This document shows positions 1 through 5,401 of a stretch of 5,401 bases of DNA, piece by piece. The notes under the pieces were generated by a model. It saw only the letters and a list, made by a program, of their open reading frames with translations, was not told the DNA's origin and searched no databases. How positions within the stretch are numbered: the stretch's first letter is position 1; each line of letters opens with the position of its first letter. Location: the NCBI GenBank assembly GCA_007123695.1, contig SLGN01000318.1, forward strand, positions 1 through 5,401, written 5' to 3'. This DNA comes from Verrucomicrobiales bacterium (GTDB lineage: Bacteria > Verrucomicrobiota > Verrucomicrobiia > Verrucomicrobiales > DEV007). Both the position numbers and the translations under genes were made by a program.

Positions 1-1076
1 CCAAGGCCTACACCATCTCCTTCGACGACGACGCCTACGACGAGGCCCCCATCGCTCGCGAGATGGCCGCCTCCATGGGCGCCGACCAGGAGTTGATCCA
101 CCTGAAGGCCGCAGACCTCTACGGCGAGAACTACGTCAAGACCGTCTGGCACGCCGAGCGCACCTTCTACAACACCCTCGGCGTCGCGAAGAACCTGATG
201 TCGCGGCGCGTCTGGGATTCCGGCTACCGCTGCGTCATCACTGGCGAGGGCGCCGACGAGCTCTTCGCCGGCTACCCCGCGCTGAAGCGCGACATGTTCC
301 TCCACGGCATCTCGCACGAGCCCGAGAGCGTCCGCGCCGAATACGCCGCCGCCCTCGAGCGGACCAACTCCCTTTTCAAAGGCGCCATCCTCGCCGAGAA
401 CCAGCGCTCCCACCCCGCGTGGGACCGGCTCTGCGGCTTCACTCCTTCGTGGATCCAGCCCTGGATGGACACCCTCGACCTCGCCCGGCCCCTGCTCTCC
501 GACGAACTCCAGGACGAGCTGCGCGACTACGACCCCATCGAGGAGATCGCCTCGCGCATCGATCCCGCCATGCTCGAGGGACGCCACCCCCTCGACATCG
601 CCCAGTACACCTGGAGCAAATGCCAGCTCGAGGGGCAGATCCTCAACTGGGGTGGCGACCGCGTCGACATGGCGAACTCGATGGAGTCGCGCCCCGCCTT
701 CCTCGACCACCACCTCGCCGCCGCCGCCGTCGAGGTGCCGCCCAGCCTCCGCATCAAGGGCAACGTCGAAAAGCACGTCCTGCGCGAGGCCGTCAAGGGC
801 GTGCTGCCCGAGGTGCTCTACCGCCGCGAGAAATTCGCCTTCATGGCCCCGCCCGCCCACACCGACGAAGCCAAGCGGGCCAAGGTCGAGGAACTCATCG
901 GCGACTTTCTCGGACCCCGCAGCGTCGCCGAGGCCGGGATCTGCTCGCCCGAGCGCGTCTCGCGCTTCCTCGCCGAATACCGCGCCGACACCGATCCCGT
1001 CTCCCTCGTGCGCAAGGACACGCTCCTCAACCATCTCCTCACCCTCCACATCCTGCACGACCACTTCGTCGCATGA
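1..1076 (+). CDS. asnB: Asparagine synthase-like glutamine amidotransferase, C-terminal part (5' end outside window)
   Basis: Glutamine-hydrolysing asparagine synthases activate a carboxylate (aspartate) with ATP and amidate it with ammonia from glutamine, in the cytoplasm. The frame is open from base 3, so the ATG at 63 is internal. About 357 residues of a family usually 550-650 long are present. The N-terminal glutaminase domain and the SGG-type PP-loop must lie upstream. Visible synthetase-domain hallmarks are GEGADELFAGY (243-275), the GGDRVDMAN...ESRPAFLDHH block (651-713) and a downstream REKF segment (825-836), whose Lys may correspond to the catalytic Lys near the C-terminus of E. coli AsnB. 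The stop codon overlaps the start of the next gene (ATGA, 1073-1076). The coupling to two hydrolases suggests a pathway paralogue that may amidate something other than aspartate; that is inference. Family assignment is firm, substrate is not. Confidence 0.93.
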   Translation, partial: KAYTISFDDDAYDEAPIAREMAASMGADQELIHLKAADLYGENYVKTVWHAERTFYNTLGVAKNLMSRRVWDSGYRCVITGEGADELFAGYPALKRDMFLHGISHEPESVRAEYAAALERTNSLFKGAILAENQRSHPAWDRLCGFTPSWIQPWMDTLDLARPLLSDELQDELRDYDPIEEIASRIDPAMLEGRHPLDIAQYTWSKCQLEGQILNWGGDRVDMANSMESRPAFLDHHLAAAAVEVPPSLRIKGNVEKHVLREAVKGVLPEVLYRREKFAFMAPPAHTDEAKRAKVEELIGDFLGPRSVAEAGICSPERVSRFLAEYRADTDPVSLVRKDTLLNHLLTLHILHDHFVA

Positions 1077-2425
1077 CTCCTGCCGCCCCAGCCGTCGCTG
1101 CCTCGAGCCCAGCCGGTTCCGCTGCCTCCGCTCTCCCGGATGCCGGGGAACTCCGCGTCGATCTCCGCCGCATCAAGGACGACGTCCTCGCCCTCGCCGC
1201 CATCGGCAAGAGCGGCCAGAACCAGGGCATCTACCGCATGGCCTTCACCGACGAGGACATGGCGGGCAAACGATGGCTCCTCAACCGCATCGAGGAATGC
1301 GGGCTCGAGCCCGCCTCGGACGGCGCCGCGAACATCTCCGGCATCCTCCCCGGCGAAATCGACTCGCCCCGCGTCTACGTGGGCTCGCACATCGACACCG
1401 TGCCCTGCGCCGGCATGCTCGACGGCGCCCTCGGCGTCGTCGCCGGGCTCGAGTGCCTGCGTGCGATGCGTGCCGCCGGTCTGCGGCCGCGGCGCAGCGT
1501 CGAGCTCATCGCCTTCAGCGACGAGGAAGGGCGCTTCGGCGGCACCTTCGGATCCGAGGCTTTCACCGGAGTCCTCGCCCCCGACAAGCTCCACCAGGCC
1601 GCCGACCTCGGCGGCACCGCCCTGCGCGACGCCATGCTCGCCCAGGGCCTCGACCCCATGCGCGCCCTCGAGGCCCGCCGGAGGCCCGACGAGATCGCCG
1701 CCTACCTTGAGCTGCACATCGAGCAGGGGCCCGTCCTCCACGAGCAGCGGCTCCAGGTCGGCATCGTCGAGCGCATCACCGGCCTGCGTTCCTGGTCGCT
1801 GAGCCTCGTCGGCGAGGCCAACCACGCCGGCACCACCCCGATGGACTACCGACGCGACGCCTTCATGGGCCTCGCCGACTTCGCCCACGAGCTGCCCCGC
1901 ATCCTCGACGAGAACGGAGGTCCCGAGAGCCGCGCCACCATCGGCAAGGCCGAGATCCGCCCCGGCGCCCCCAACTCCGTGCCCGGGCGCGTCGACTTCT
2001 CTCTCGACTTCCGCGACCCCGATTCCGCGCTGCTCGACGAGCTCTCCGAGGCCTTCCAGAAAGCCCTCGCCGCCGTCTCGCGCCGCCGCCGCCTCCAGTT
2101 CGAGCTGCGCGTGCAAGGCGAGATTGAGCCCGTCGCCTCCCATCCCGCCCTCGTCGGCATCCTCCACGAGGAAAGCGACCGCCTCGGCCTGCGTTCGCTC
2201 CCGATGCTCAGCGGCGCCGCGCACGACGCCCAGCTCGTCGGGCGCATCGCCCCCATGGCGATGGTCTTCGTCCCCAGCCAGGGCGGGCTCAGCCACTCGC
2301 CCGCCGAGTGGACCCCGTGGGAGGACATCGAAGCCGGGGCCAACCTCCTGCTCGCCGCCCTCTGCCGACTCGCCTGCGAAGACTTGCCCAACCCAGCCGA
2401 ATCCGCCGAATCCGCCGAACCATGA
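1073..2425 (+). CDS. M20-family Zn-dependent amidohydrolase (N-carbamoyl-amino-acid hydrolase / allantoate amidohydrolase type)
   Basis: A 450-residue cytoplasmic metallo-hydrolase of the hydantoinase/carbamoylase group, whose members hydrolyse N-carbamoyl amino acids, beta-ureidopropionate, allantoate or ureidoglycolate. The expected di-metal ligands are all in place: H106 in GSHIDTV, D117 in LDGALG, the E151-E152 pair in SDEEGRFGG, H215 in ELHIEQGP and H408 in GGLSHSPAE. The dimerisation (lid) domain lies roughly at 235-345, with NHAGTTPMD (250-258) and PGAPNSVPGRVD (297-308). The SGAAHDAQ segment (380-387) is also typical. The ATG at 1073 overlaps the preceding stop (ATGA) and has no Shine-Dalgarno, so translation probably depends on coupling. 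The next in-frame Met is residue 56, inside the conserved region, so this start is preferred. The first ~25 residues are an Ala/Pro/Ser-rich extension and the C-terminus ends in an Ala-Glu-Ser repeat; both look like linkers. Carbamoylase and allantoate hydrolase cannot be separated by eye; the EEGRFGG stretch leans towards carbamoylase. Confidence 0.93.
   Translation: MTPAAPAVAASSPAGSAASALPDAGELRVDLRRIKDDVLALAAIGKSGQNQGIYRMAFTDEDMAGKRWLLNRIEECGLEPASDGAANISGILPGEIDSPRVYVGSHIDTVPCAGMLDGALGVVAGLECLRAMRAAGLRPRRSVELIAFSDEEGRFGGTFGSEAFTGVLAPDKLHQAADLGGTALRDAMLAQGLDPMRALEARRRPDEIAAYLELHIEQGPVLHEQRLQVGIVERITGLRSWSLSLVGEANHAGTTPMDYRRDAFMGLADFAHELPRILDENGGPESRATIGKAEIRPGAPNSVPGRVDFSLDFRDPDSALLDELSEAFQKALAAVSRRRRLQFELRVQGEIEPVASHPALVGILHEESDRLGLRSLPMLSGAAHDAQLVGRIAPMAMVFVPSQGGLSHSPAEWTPWEDIEAGANLLLAALCRLACEDLPNPAESAESAEP
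2396..2421 (+). repeat. Short 9-bp tandem repeat at the amidohydrolase 3' end
   Basis: Nearly three copies of GCCGAATCC (2396-2404, 2405-2413, then an imperfect shortened copy 2414-2421) end immediately before the next gene's ATG. They encode the AES-AES-AEP tail of the amidohydrolase and fill the place where a Shine-Dalgarno for the isochorismatase-like gene would sit. The unit length keeps frame, so copy changes would alter only the tail length. It probably arose by replication slippage. Confidence 0.6.
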
Positions 2426-3177
2426 GCCATCCTCCCCTCCCGGACCCCCTCTGCCCCATCTACCGCAACTCGCTGATCGAGAATCCCAAGCGGCAGGCCG
2501 ACCTCGACAACCACGACACCGCCCTGCTCTGCATCGACATGCAGTACCTCGACGCCGCCGAGGGGCACGGCCTTTTCCGCGACTACGCCACCTCGCCGAT
2601 CTCGCTCGAGGAGATGGCCTACTACTTCAACCGGCTCCGCGAGACCGTCGTCCCCAACGTGCACAATTTGCAGAACTGCTTCCGCGCCCACCGGCTCGAA
2701 GTCATCCACGTGCGCATCCAGTCACTCACCCGGGACGGTCGCGACCGCTCCAAAGGGCACAAGCGGCTCGAACTCCACGCCGCGCCCGGGTCCGCCGAGG
2801 CCTGCTTTCTCGAGGAGGTCGCGCCCGTCGGCGACGAAATCGTCATCAACAAGACCGCCAGCGGCGTCTTTTCCTCCACCAATCTGCACTACGTGCTGAC
2901 CAATCTCGGCGTCAGCTCGCTCTACGTCGTCGGCGTCTACACCAACGAATGCGTCGAGACCACGGTGCGCGACGCCTGCGATCTGGGCTACCTCGTCACC
3001 ATGGTCGACGACTGCTGCGCCACCGTGACCCCCGAGCTGCACGAGGCCACCGTCAAGAACCTGCGCAACCGCTACGCCCGGGTCGTCGATGCCGACGCCG
3101 CCATGACCGAGATCGAGATGCGCCTGCCCGTCGCTCCCGAGATGGAGCACGTCTTCAGCCATCCCGAAGGGGTCTGA
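2422..3177 (+). CDS. Isochorismatase-family cysteine hydrolase (amidase/ureidohydrolase-like)
   Basis: A 251-residue cytoplasmic hydrolase of the isochorismatase-like superfamily (nicotinamidase, N-carbamoylsarcosine amidase, RutB ureidoacrylate hydrolase and biuret hydrolase are relatives). The Asp-Lys-Cys triad is visible: D39 in LLCIDMQ, K144 in INKTASGVF, and C177 in GVYTNECVETT, which also carries the usual motif before the nucleophile. DLGYLVTMVDDCCAT (187-201) matches the strand after the nucleophilic Cys. An N-terminal extension of ~30 residues precedes the core, as in several carbamoyl-type hydrolases. The ATG at 2422 overlaps the amidohydrolase stop (ATGA), with no Shine-Dalgarno. 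The next in-frame Met is the one directly after D39, so the start is secure. True isochorismatase activity is unlikely, as no siderophore genes are visible. Pairing with a carbamoylase-type M20 enzyme favours cleavage of a ureido, carbamoyl or simple amide substrate; that is inference. Confidence 0.92.
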   Translation: MSHPPLPDPLCPIYRNSLIENPKRQADLDNHDTALLCIDMQYLDAAEGHGLFRDYATSPISLEEMAYYFNRLRETVVPNVHNLQNCFRAHRLEVIHVRIQSLTRDGRDRSKGHKRLELHAAPGSAEACFLEEVAPVGDEIVINKTASGVFSSTNLHYVLTNLGVSSLYVVGVYTNECVETTVRDACDLGYLVTMVDDCCATVTPELHEATVKNLRNRYARVVDADAAMTEIEMRLPVAPEMEHVFSHPEGV

Positions 3178-3216
3178 GGCACGGGATGCTCGGAACCCGT
3201 CGCCGTCCGGGTGACT

Positions 3217-3247
3217 CGGGCGGCCGGTCCGCGGGACCGACCGCCCG
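3217..3247. terminator. GC-rich hairpin between convergent genes, possible bidirectional terminator
   Basis: CGGGCGG (3217-3223) pairs with CCGCCCG (3241-3247), and CGGTCC (3225-3230) pairs with GGACCG (3234-3239). One C/A mismatch (3224/3240) and a GCG loop complete a 13-bp stem. It lies 40 bp after the isochorismatase-like stop and 20 bp beyond the lipoprotein stop on the other strand, where both units need to end. Neither side has a T-run, so it is not a classical intrinsic terminator. It may still stop or pause polymerase or protect 3' ends. Confidence 0.5.
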
Positions 3248-3267
3248 GCGGTGGAGACCCACCCGCC

Positions 3268-3384
3268 TTACTTCGCGTAGGCGACCGGAGCCGCCGGCAC
3301 GTGGTGGGCGGCTTGCTTCTTCTTCTTGCCGCAGGCACCCAGGGTGAGGGCGGCGCAGGCGATGGCGATGGCGATCAGTTTCAT
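3268..3384 (-). CDS. Small predicted lipoprotein (38 aa)
   Basis: A 38-codon frame reads MKLIAIAIACAALTLGAC followed by a short hydrophilic tail. Lys2, a hydrophobic stretch (3-15) and the lipobox L15-G16-A17-C18 make a textbook lipoprotein signal peptide cut before Cys18. The mature peptide would be only ~21 residues: a Gly, four Lys (20-23), a His pair (27-28), then Ala/Pro/Val to the C-terminus. The frame stays open upstream to 3510, but that part is Arg/Pro-rich and crosses the terminator-like hairpin, so the ATG at 3384 is chosen. The leader just before it is A-rich without a Shine-Dalgarno. The gene may be monocistronic or transcribed by read-through from the methyltransferase unit. Function is unknown; entericidin-like peptides and other small envelope lipoproteins share this layout. 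It is short enough to be missed by gene finders, but the signal peptide is hard to explain by chance. Confidence 0.75.
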   Translation of the reverse strand: MKLIAIAIACAALTLGACGKKKKQAAHHVPAAPVAYAK

Positions 3385-3423
3385 GGTTTTGGTTTCGGCT
3401 TTCAGGTTTGGACTCAGAACGCG

Positions 3424-3449
3424 AAAAAGGACCGGTGTTCCGGTCCTTT
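3424..3449 (-). terminator. Probable intrinsic terminator of the minus-strand E1 beta/methyltransferase unit
   Basis: AAAGGACCGG (3426-3435) and CCGGTCCTTT (3440-3449) form a perfect 10-bp stem with a four-base loop. Read on the minus strand, the stem ends in a run of five T (complement of 3424-3428), partly within the stem. It lies about 125 bp downstream of the methyltransferase stop and about 40 bp upstream of the lipoprotein start. It could therefore end the first unit or act as a 5' leader hairpin or attenuator for the lipoprotein. On the plus strand the stem is followed by GC-rich sequence and is less terminator-like. Confidence 0.6.
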
Positions 3450-3471
3450 CCGCGCACGGCCAGCAGCGCCG

Positions 3472-3483
3472 GGGAGATCTCCC
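3472..3483. other. 12-bp perfect palindrome
   Basis: GGGAGATCTCCC reads the same on both strands. It lies in the non-coding stretch between the methyltransferase stop and the lipoprotein start, ~88 bp upstream of the latter on the minus strand. It could be a binding site for a dimeric regulator, but no second copy was noticed in the window and chance occurrence in GC-rich DNA is possible. Confidence 0.3.
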
Positions 3484-3530
3484 AAGGTTCCGCCGCGGTT
3501 GCCCCTTCAAACGGTTTGCTGCGAAGCGCC

Positions 3531-3567
3531 TTAGAAAATTTCAAAAGAGTCCAAAAAGATTTTTAGG
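3531..3567 (-). promoter_or_regulatory. AT-rich island after the methyltransferase gene, possible promoter region
   Basis: These ~37 bases are strikingly AT-rich within an otherwise GC-rich window and begin a few bases beyond the methyltransferase stop. They include a weak A5/T5 inverted repeat near 3551-3567. The location would suit a promoter for the lipoprotein gene or a weak T-rich terminator for the methyltransferase. I found no convincing -35/-10 pair, so only the compositional change is directly supported. The rest of 3385-3574 holds the palindrome and hairpin listed separately and nothing else I can identify. Confidence 0.25.
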
Positions 3568-3574
3568 GCGCCTC

Positions 3575-4618
3575 TCAAATCTGCAATTCCGCGACCACGA
3601 CGCCGCGGTCACCGCCCGTGGGCCGGTAGCCGAGGGATCGGAAGCCGCTTGTGGCGAGGAAGCCTTCCATTTCCGTCCAGGCGTAGCAACGGCCCTGCGT
3701 CGAATGCGCGAGGATGCAGGAATATTCGGCGACGGGCCGGGGGCCGCGCTTGTCGGGGTCGAGGAAGGCTTCGTGGACGAGCACCCGCCCGCCGGAGGCG
3801 AGGCTCTCGCGCGAGCGCCGCAGCAGCTCCAGGATCTCGCGTTCGCCCCAGTCGTGCATGACGTTGGAGAAGAGGTGGAGGTCGCAGCCCTCGGGCCACG
3901 GGTCGCGGAACATGTCGCCGCTCTCCACCCGGACGCGCCCGTCGAGGCCGCGCCGCGCGATGCTTTCTCGGGCGATGGCATCGACGGGGGCCTGCTCCAG
4001 CACGATGGCGTCGATCGCGGGGGCGTTCGCGGCGAGGGCGCAGGCGTAGACGCCCGAGCCGCCGCCCACGTCAAGCAGCCGCTTGGAGCCGGCGAGGACC
4101 TCGGCGACGGCTTCGGCGAGGCATTTTCCAAGGTAGACGCCGCGGCAGTCCATCGCGGCGGTGAAGGTGCGGGCGAAGTCTTCCGAGGCCATCGAGCCGT
4201 GCCAGTCGTCGGAGGCCTCGTCGAGCCCGGCCCAGTGGGCGGGGCGCCCGGTCCGCAGCACCTTGACGAAATCCTGCACCACGGGGCGGTCGCGCAGCGA
4301 GGCGTAATAGGGGGTCAGGTCCCACGGCGAACCCTTTCCGAGATGCTCGCGGGCGAGGGTCGAGGGCCGGTGGACGCCCGCCTCGTCGCGGTCGAGCAGT
4401 CCCAGGGCGAGGCAGAGGGTCAGGAGGACGTCGGCGGGGCGTTCGTCCCAGCCGAAGCGGGTGCAGATTTCCGCAAGGGTGCCGGGCCTTTCCGCAAGCG
4501 CGTCGAAGAGCCGGAACTCGACGACTGCGGCGGTGAGCAGATCGATGGCGTAGACCCCGTCGCGCGGACGCAGCAGGGCGGTGGGGTCGCTCGCGGGGAG
4601 CCGGTCGAGTCCGTTCAT
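3575..4618 (-). CDS. Family-2 SAM-dependent O-methyltransferase
   Basis: A 347-residue class I methyltransferase of the O-methyltransferase family 2 (plant COMT, acetylserotonin OMT-like and bacterial small-molecule OMTs), transferring methyl from S-adenosylmethionine to a hydroxyl of a small molecule. Residues ~20-100 form the helical, winged-helix-like dimerisation domain. The SAM-binding glycine motif is LLDVGGGSG (181-189), with E208 in the usual acidic ribose-binding position and GDMF at 234-237. H255 in MHDWGE matches the catalytic-base His of this family. PVAEYS (295-300) and QGRCYAWTE (308-316) fit the bacterial subgroup. The ATG at 4618 follows the E1 beta-like stop by 37 bp with no Shine-Dalgarno; the next in-frame Met is residue 143, too late for a complete enzyme. 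It is probably co-transcribed with the E1 beta-like gene. The acceptor is unknown; N- or C-methylation is less likely given the conserved His. Confidence 0.92.
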   Translation of the reverse strand: MNGLDRLPASDPTALLRPRDGVYAIDLLTAAVVEFRLFDALAERPGTLAEICTRFGWDERPADVLLTLCLALGLLDRDEAGVHRPSTLAREHLGKGSPWDLTPYYASLRDRPVVQDFVKVLRTGRPAHWAGLDEASDDWHGSMASEDFARTFTAAMDCRGVYLGKCLAEAVAEVLAGSKRLLDVGGGSGVYACALAANAPAIDAIVLEQAPVDAIARESIARRGLDGRVRVESGDMFRDPWPEGCDLHLFSNVMHDWGEREILELLRRSRESLASGGRVLVHEAFLDPDKRGPRPVAEYSCILAHSTQGRCYAWTEMEGFLATSGFRSLGYRPTGGDRGVVVAELQI

Positions 4619-4655
4619 ACCGGAGAAGGGGAGGGGAGCCGGAAAGGCCGGGCTG

Positions 4656-5401
4656 TCAGAGATGGAGCAGGGTCCTCAGCGAGTCGGCGATCGTCTGCGA
4701 GGTGGGCCGGTGCGCCTTCCACAGGTTGGGGTGGTAGGGGATGGGGGTGTCGCGGCAGTTGAGGCGCTGCGGCGGGGCGTCGAGCAGGTGGAAGCCGTCG
4801 GCGACGACCCGGGCGACGACCTCGGCGGTGACGCCGCCCCAGGGGAAGCCTTCCCCCACGCAGAGGAGCCGGCCGGTGCGGGCGACGGATCCCAGCACGG
4901 TGTCGGTGTCCATGGGCTTGACCGTGCGCAGGTCGACGACCTCGATGTCCCAGCCTTCGGCGGCGAGCGCCTTGGCCGCCTTGAGCGACTCGTGGACCAT
5001 GGCGCTGTGGGTCACGACGCTGGCGTGGCGGCCGGGGCGCAGGATGTTGGCGCGTCCCGACGGCAGGACCGGCCCCTCGGGCAGGGCATCGGCCTTGAGG
5101 TGGTAGTAGAGGAACTTGTGCTCGCAGAAAAGCACGGGGTCGTCGATGGCGACGGCCTCGAGGAACATGCCGTAGGCGTCCTCGACCGTGGCCGGGGTCA
5201 TCACGACGACTCCGGGGTAGTGGGCGTAGATCGACTCGAGGCACTGGCTGTGGAAGGGGCCGCTGCCCTCGGTGCCGCCCGAGGGCAGGCGCACCACGAC
5301 CGGGCAGGGCACCCCGGTGCGGTAGTAGAGGGTCGCCGCCTGGTTGACGATCTGGTTGAAGCCCACGAGCGAGAAGTCGGCGAACTGCATCTCCACGATC
5401 G
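4656..5401 (-). CDS. 2-oxoacid dehydrogenase E1 beta-like (ThDP-dependent) subunit, C-terminal part (5' end outside window)
   Basis: Beta subunits of pyruvate/branched-chain 2-oxoacid dehydrogenase E1 pair with an alpha subunit to bind thiamine diphosphate and decarboxylate a 2-oxoacid. About 247 of ~330 residues are visible. The frame runs off the right edge, so the GTG at 5396 is an internal Val in the conserved VEMQFADF segment, not a start. From that Val as 1: NQIVNQAAT (14-22) and HSQCLE (49-54) belong to the pyrimidine-binding domain. DDPVLFCEHKFLYY (85-98) ends it. VVTHSAMVHESL (127-138), IEVVDLRTVKPMD (151-163) and DTPIPYHP (216-223) make the transketolase C-terminal domain. The alpha subunit is not seen and may lie next door beyond the edge. 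No E2 or E3 is visible, so a role outside a classical dehydrogenase complex, such as ThDP-dependent acyl transfer in a dedicated pathway, is possible but unproven. Confidence 0.93.
   Translation of the reverse strand, partial: IVEMQFADFSLVGFNQIVNQAATLYYRTGVPCPVVVRLPSGGTEGSGPFHSQCLESIYAHYPGVVVMTPATVEDAYGMFLEAVAIDDPVLFCEHKFLYYHLKADALPEGPVLPSGRANILRPGRHASVVTHSAMVHESLKAAKALAAEGWDIEVVDLRTVKPMDTDTVLGSVARTGRLLCVGEGFPWGGVTAEVVARVVADGFHLLDAPPQRLNCRDTPIPYHPNLWKAHRPTSQTIADSLRTLLHL

Noticed and set aside
419..1072. A 5' extension of the M20 frame back to an ATG at 419
   Set aside because: This stretch overlaps the synthase gene out of frame and encodes Arg/Pro-rich sequence without homology; the overlap start at 1073 is natural.
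818..2296. A 492-codon open frame on the minus strand
   Set aside because: It lies wholly antisense to the synthase and M20 genes, is low-complexity (Gly/Ala/Glu/Val-rich), and follows from the C/G-ending codons of the real genes.
3181..3200. A small inverted repeat ACGGG...CCCGT just after the isochorismatase-like stop
   Set aside because: Five base pairs with a ten-base loop and no T-run are expected by chance in such GC-rich DNA; the stronger hairpin lies just downstream.
3385..3510. A 42-residue N-terminal extension of the lipoprotein frame
   Set aside because: It would bury the signal peptide inside the protein and translate through the terminator-like hairpin; its composition is non-protein-like.
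4637..4654. A weak hairpin between the E1 beta-like stop and the methyltransferase start
   Set aside because: The stem is short with a bulge and no T-run; the 37-bp gap looks like an ordinary operon spacer.
3326..4762. A 478-codon open frame on the plus strand
   Set aside because: It is antisense to the methyltransferase, shows no recognisable family motif, and crosses the lipoprotein gene and both intergenic regions.
5394..5396. GTG as the start of the E1 beta-like gene
   Set aside because: The Val is part of the conserved VEMQFADF segment well inside the domain and the frame continues to the window edge.
1..5401. CRISPR arrays, tRNA or rRNA genes, insertion sequences, attachment sites
   Set aside because: No spaced repeats, cloverleaf-like sequence, transposase motifs or terminal inverted repeats were seen; nearly all of the window is accounted for by genes.
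1..5401. Shift from a C-rich to a G-rich plus strand near 3200-3570
   Set aside because: It is explained by the switch in coding strand at the convergent junction, because both units favour C-ending codons; it does not indicate an origin or a transfer boundary.

Overview
The window is GC-rich bacterial DNA with codons that mostly end in C or G. It holds five protein-coding genes plus one short predicted lipoprotein gene, packed into two convergent transcription units. None of the four translation starts inside the window has a recognisable Shine-Dalgarno sequence. The short lipoprotein has a Lys/Ala/Pro-rich tail. These traits, with GC-rich coding, would fit a phylum such as Verrucomicrobiota (for example Opitutales-like lineages), but no marker gene is present and the placement is a tentative inference.

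Plus-strand unit (1-3177): the C-terminal part of a glutamine-dependent asparagine synthase-like amidotransferase (start lies upstream of the window), an M20-family zinc amidohydrolase of the N-carbamoyl-amino-acid hydrolase/allantoate amidohydrolase type, and an isochorismatase-like cysteine hydrolase related to amidases and ureidohydrolases. Each downstream gene starts inside the stop codon of the one before it (ATGA overlaps at 1073-1076 and 2422-2425), so the three are almost certainly co-transcribed and translationally coupled. One enzyme that makes an amide C-N bond is thus tied to two structurally unrelated hydrolases that typically cleave carbamoyl, ureido or amide C-N bonds.

Centre (3178-3574): a long GC-rich hairpin between the convergent units, a 38-residue predicted lipoprotein on the minus strand, a perfect 10-bp hairpin with a T-run (probable terminator for the minus-strand unit), a 12-bp perfect palindrome, and a short AT-rich island just after the methyltransferase gene.

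Minus-strand unit (5401 to 3575): the C-terminal part of a thiamine-diphosphate-dependent 2-oxoacid dehydrogenase E1 beta-like subunit (start lies beyond the window), followed 37 bp later by a family-2 SAM-dependent O-methyltransferase. The E1 alpha partner is not visible and may lie just beyond the right edge.

Taken together, an amidotransferase, two C-N hydrolases, a ThDP enzyme subunit and an O-methyltransferase would suit a small specialised-metabolite or ureide/amide pathway. No substrate can be read from the sequence, and the convergent layout does not prove that the two units work together.
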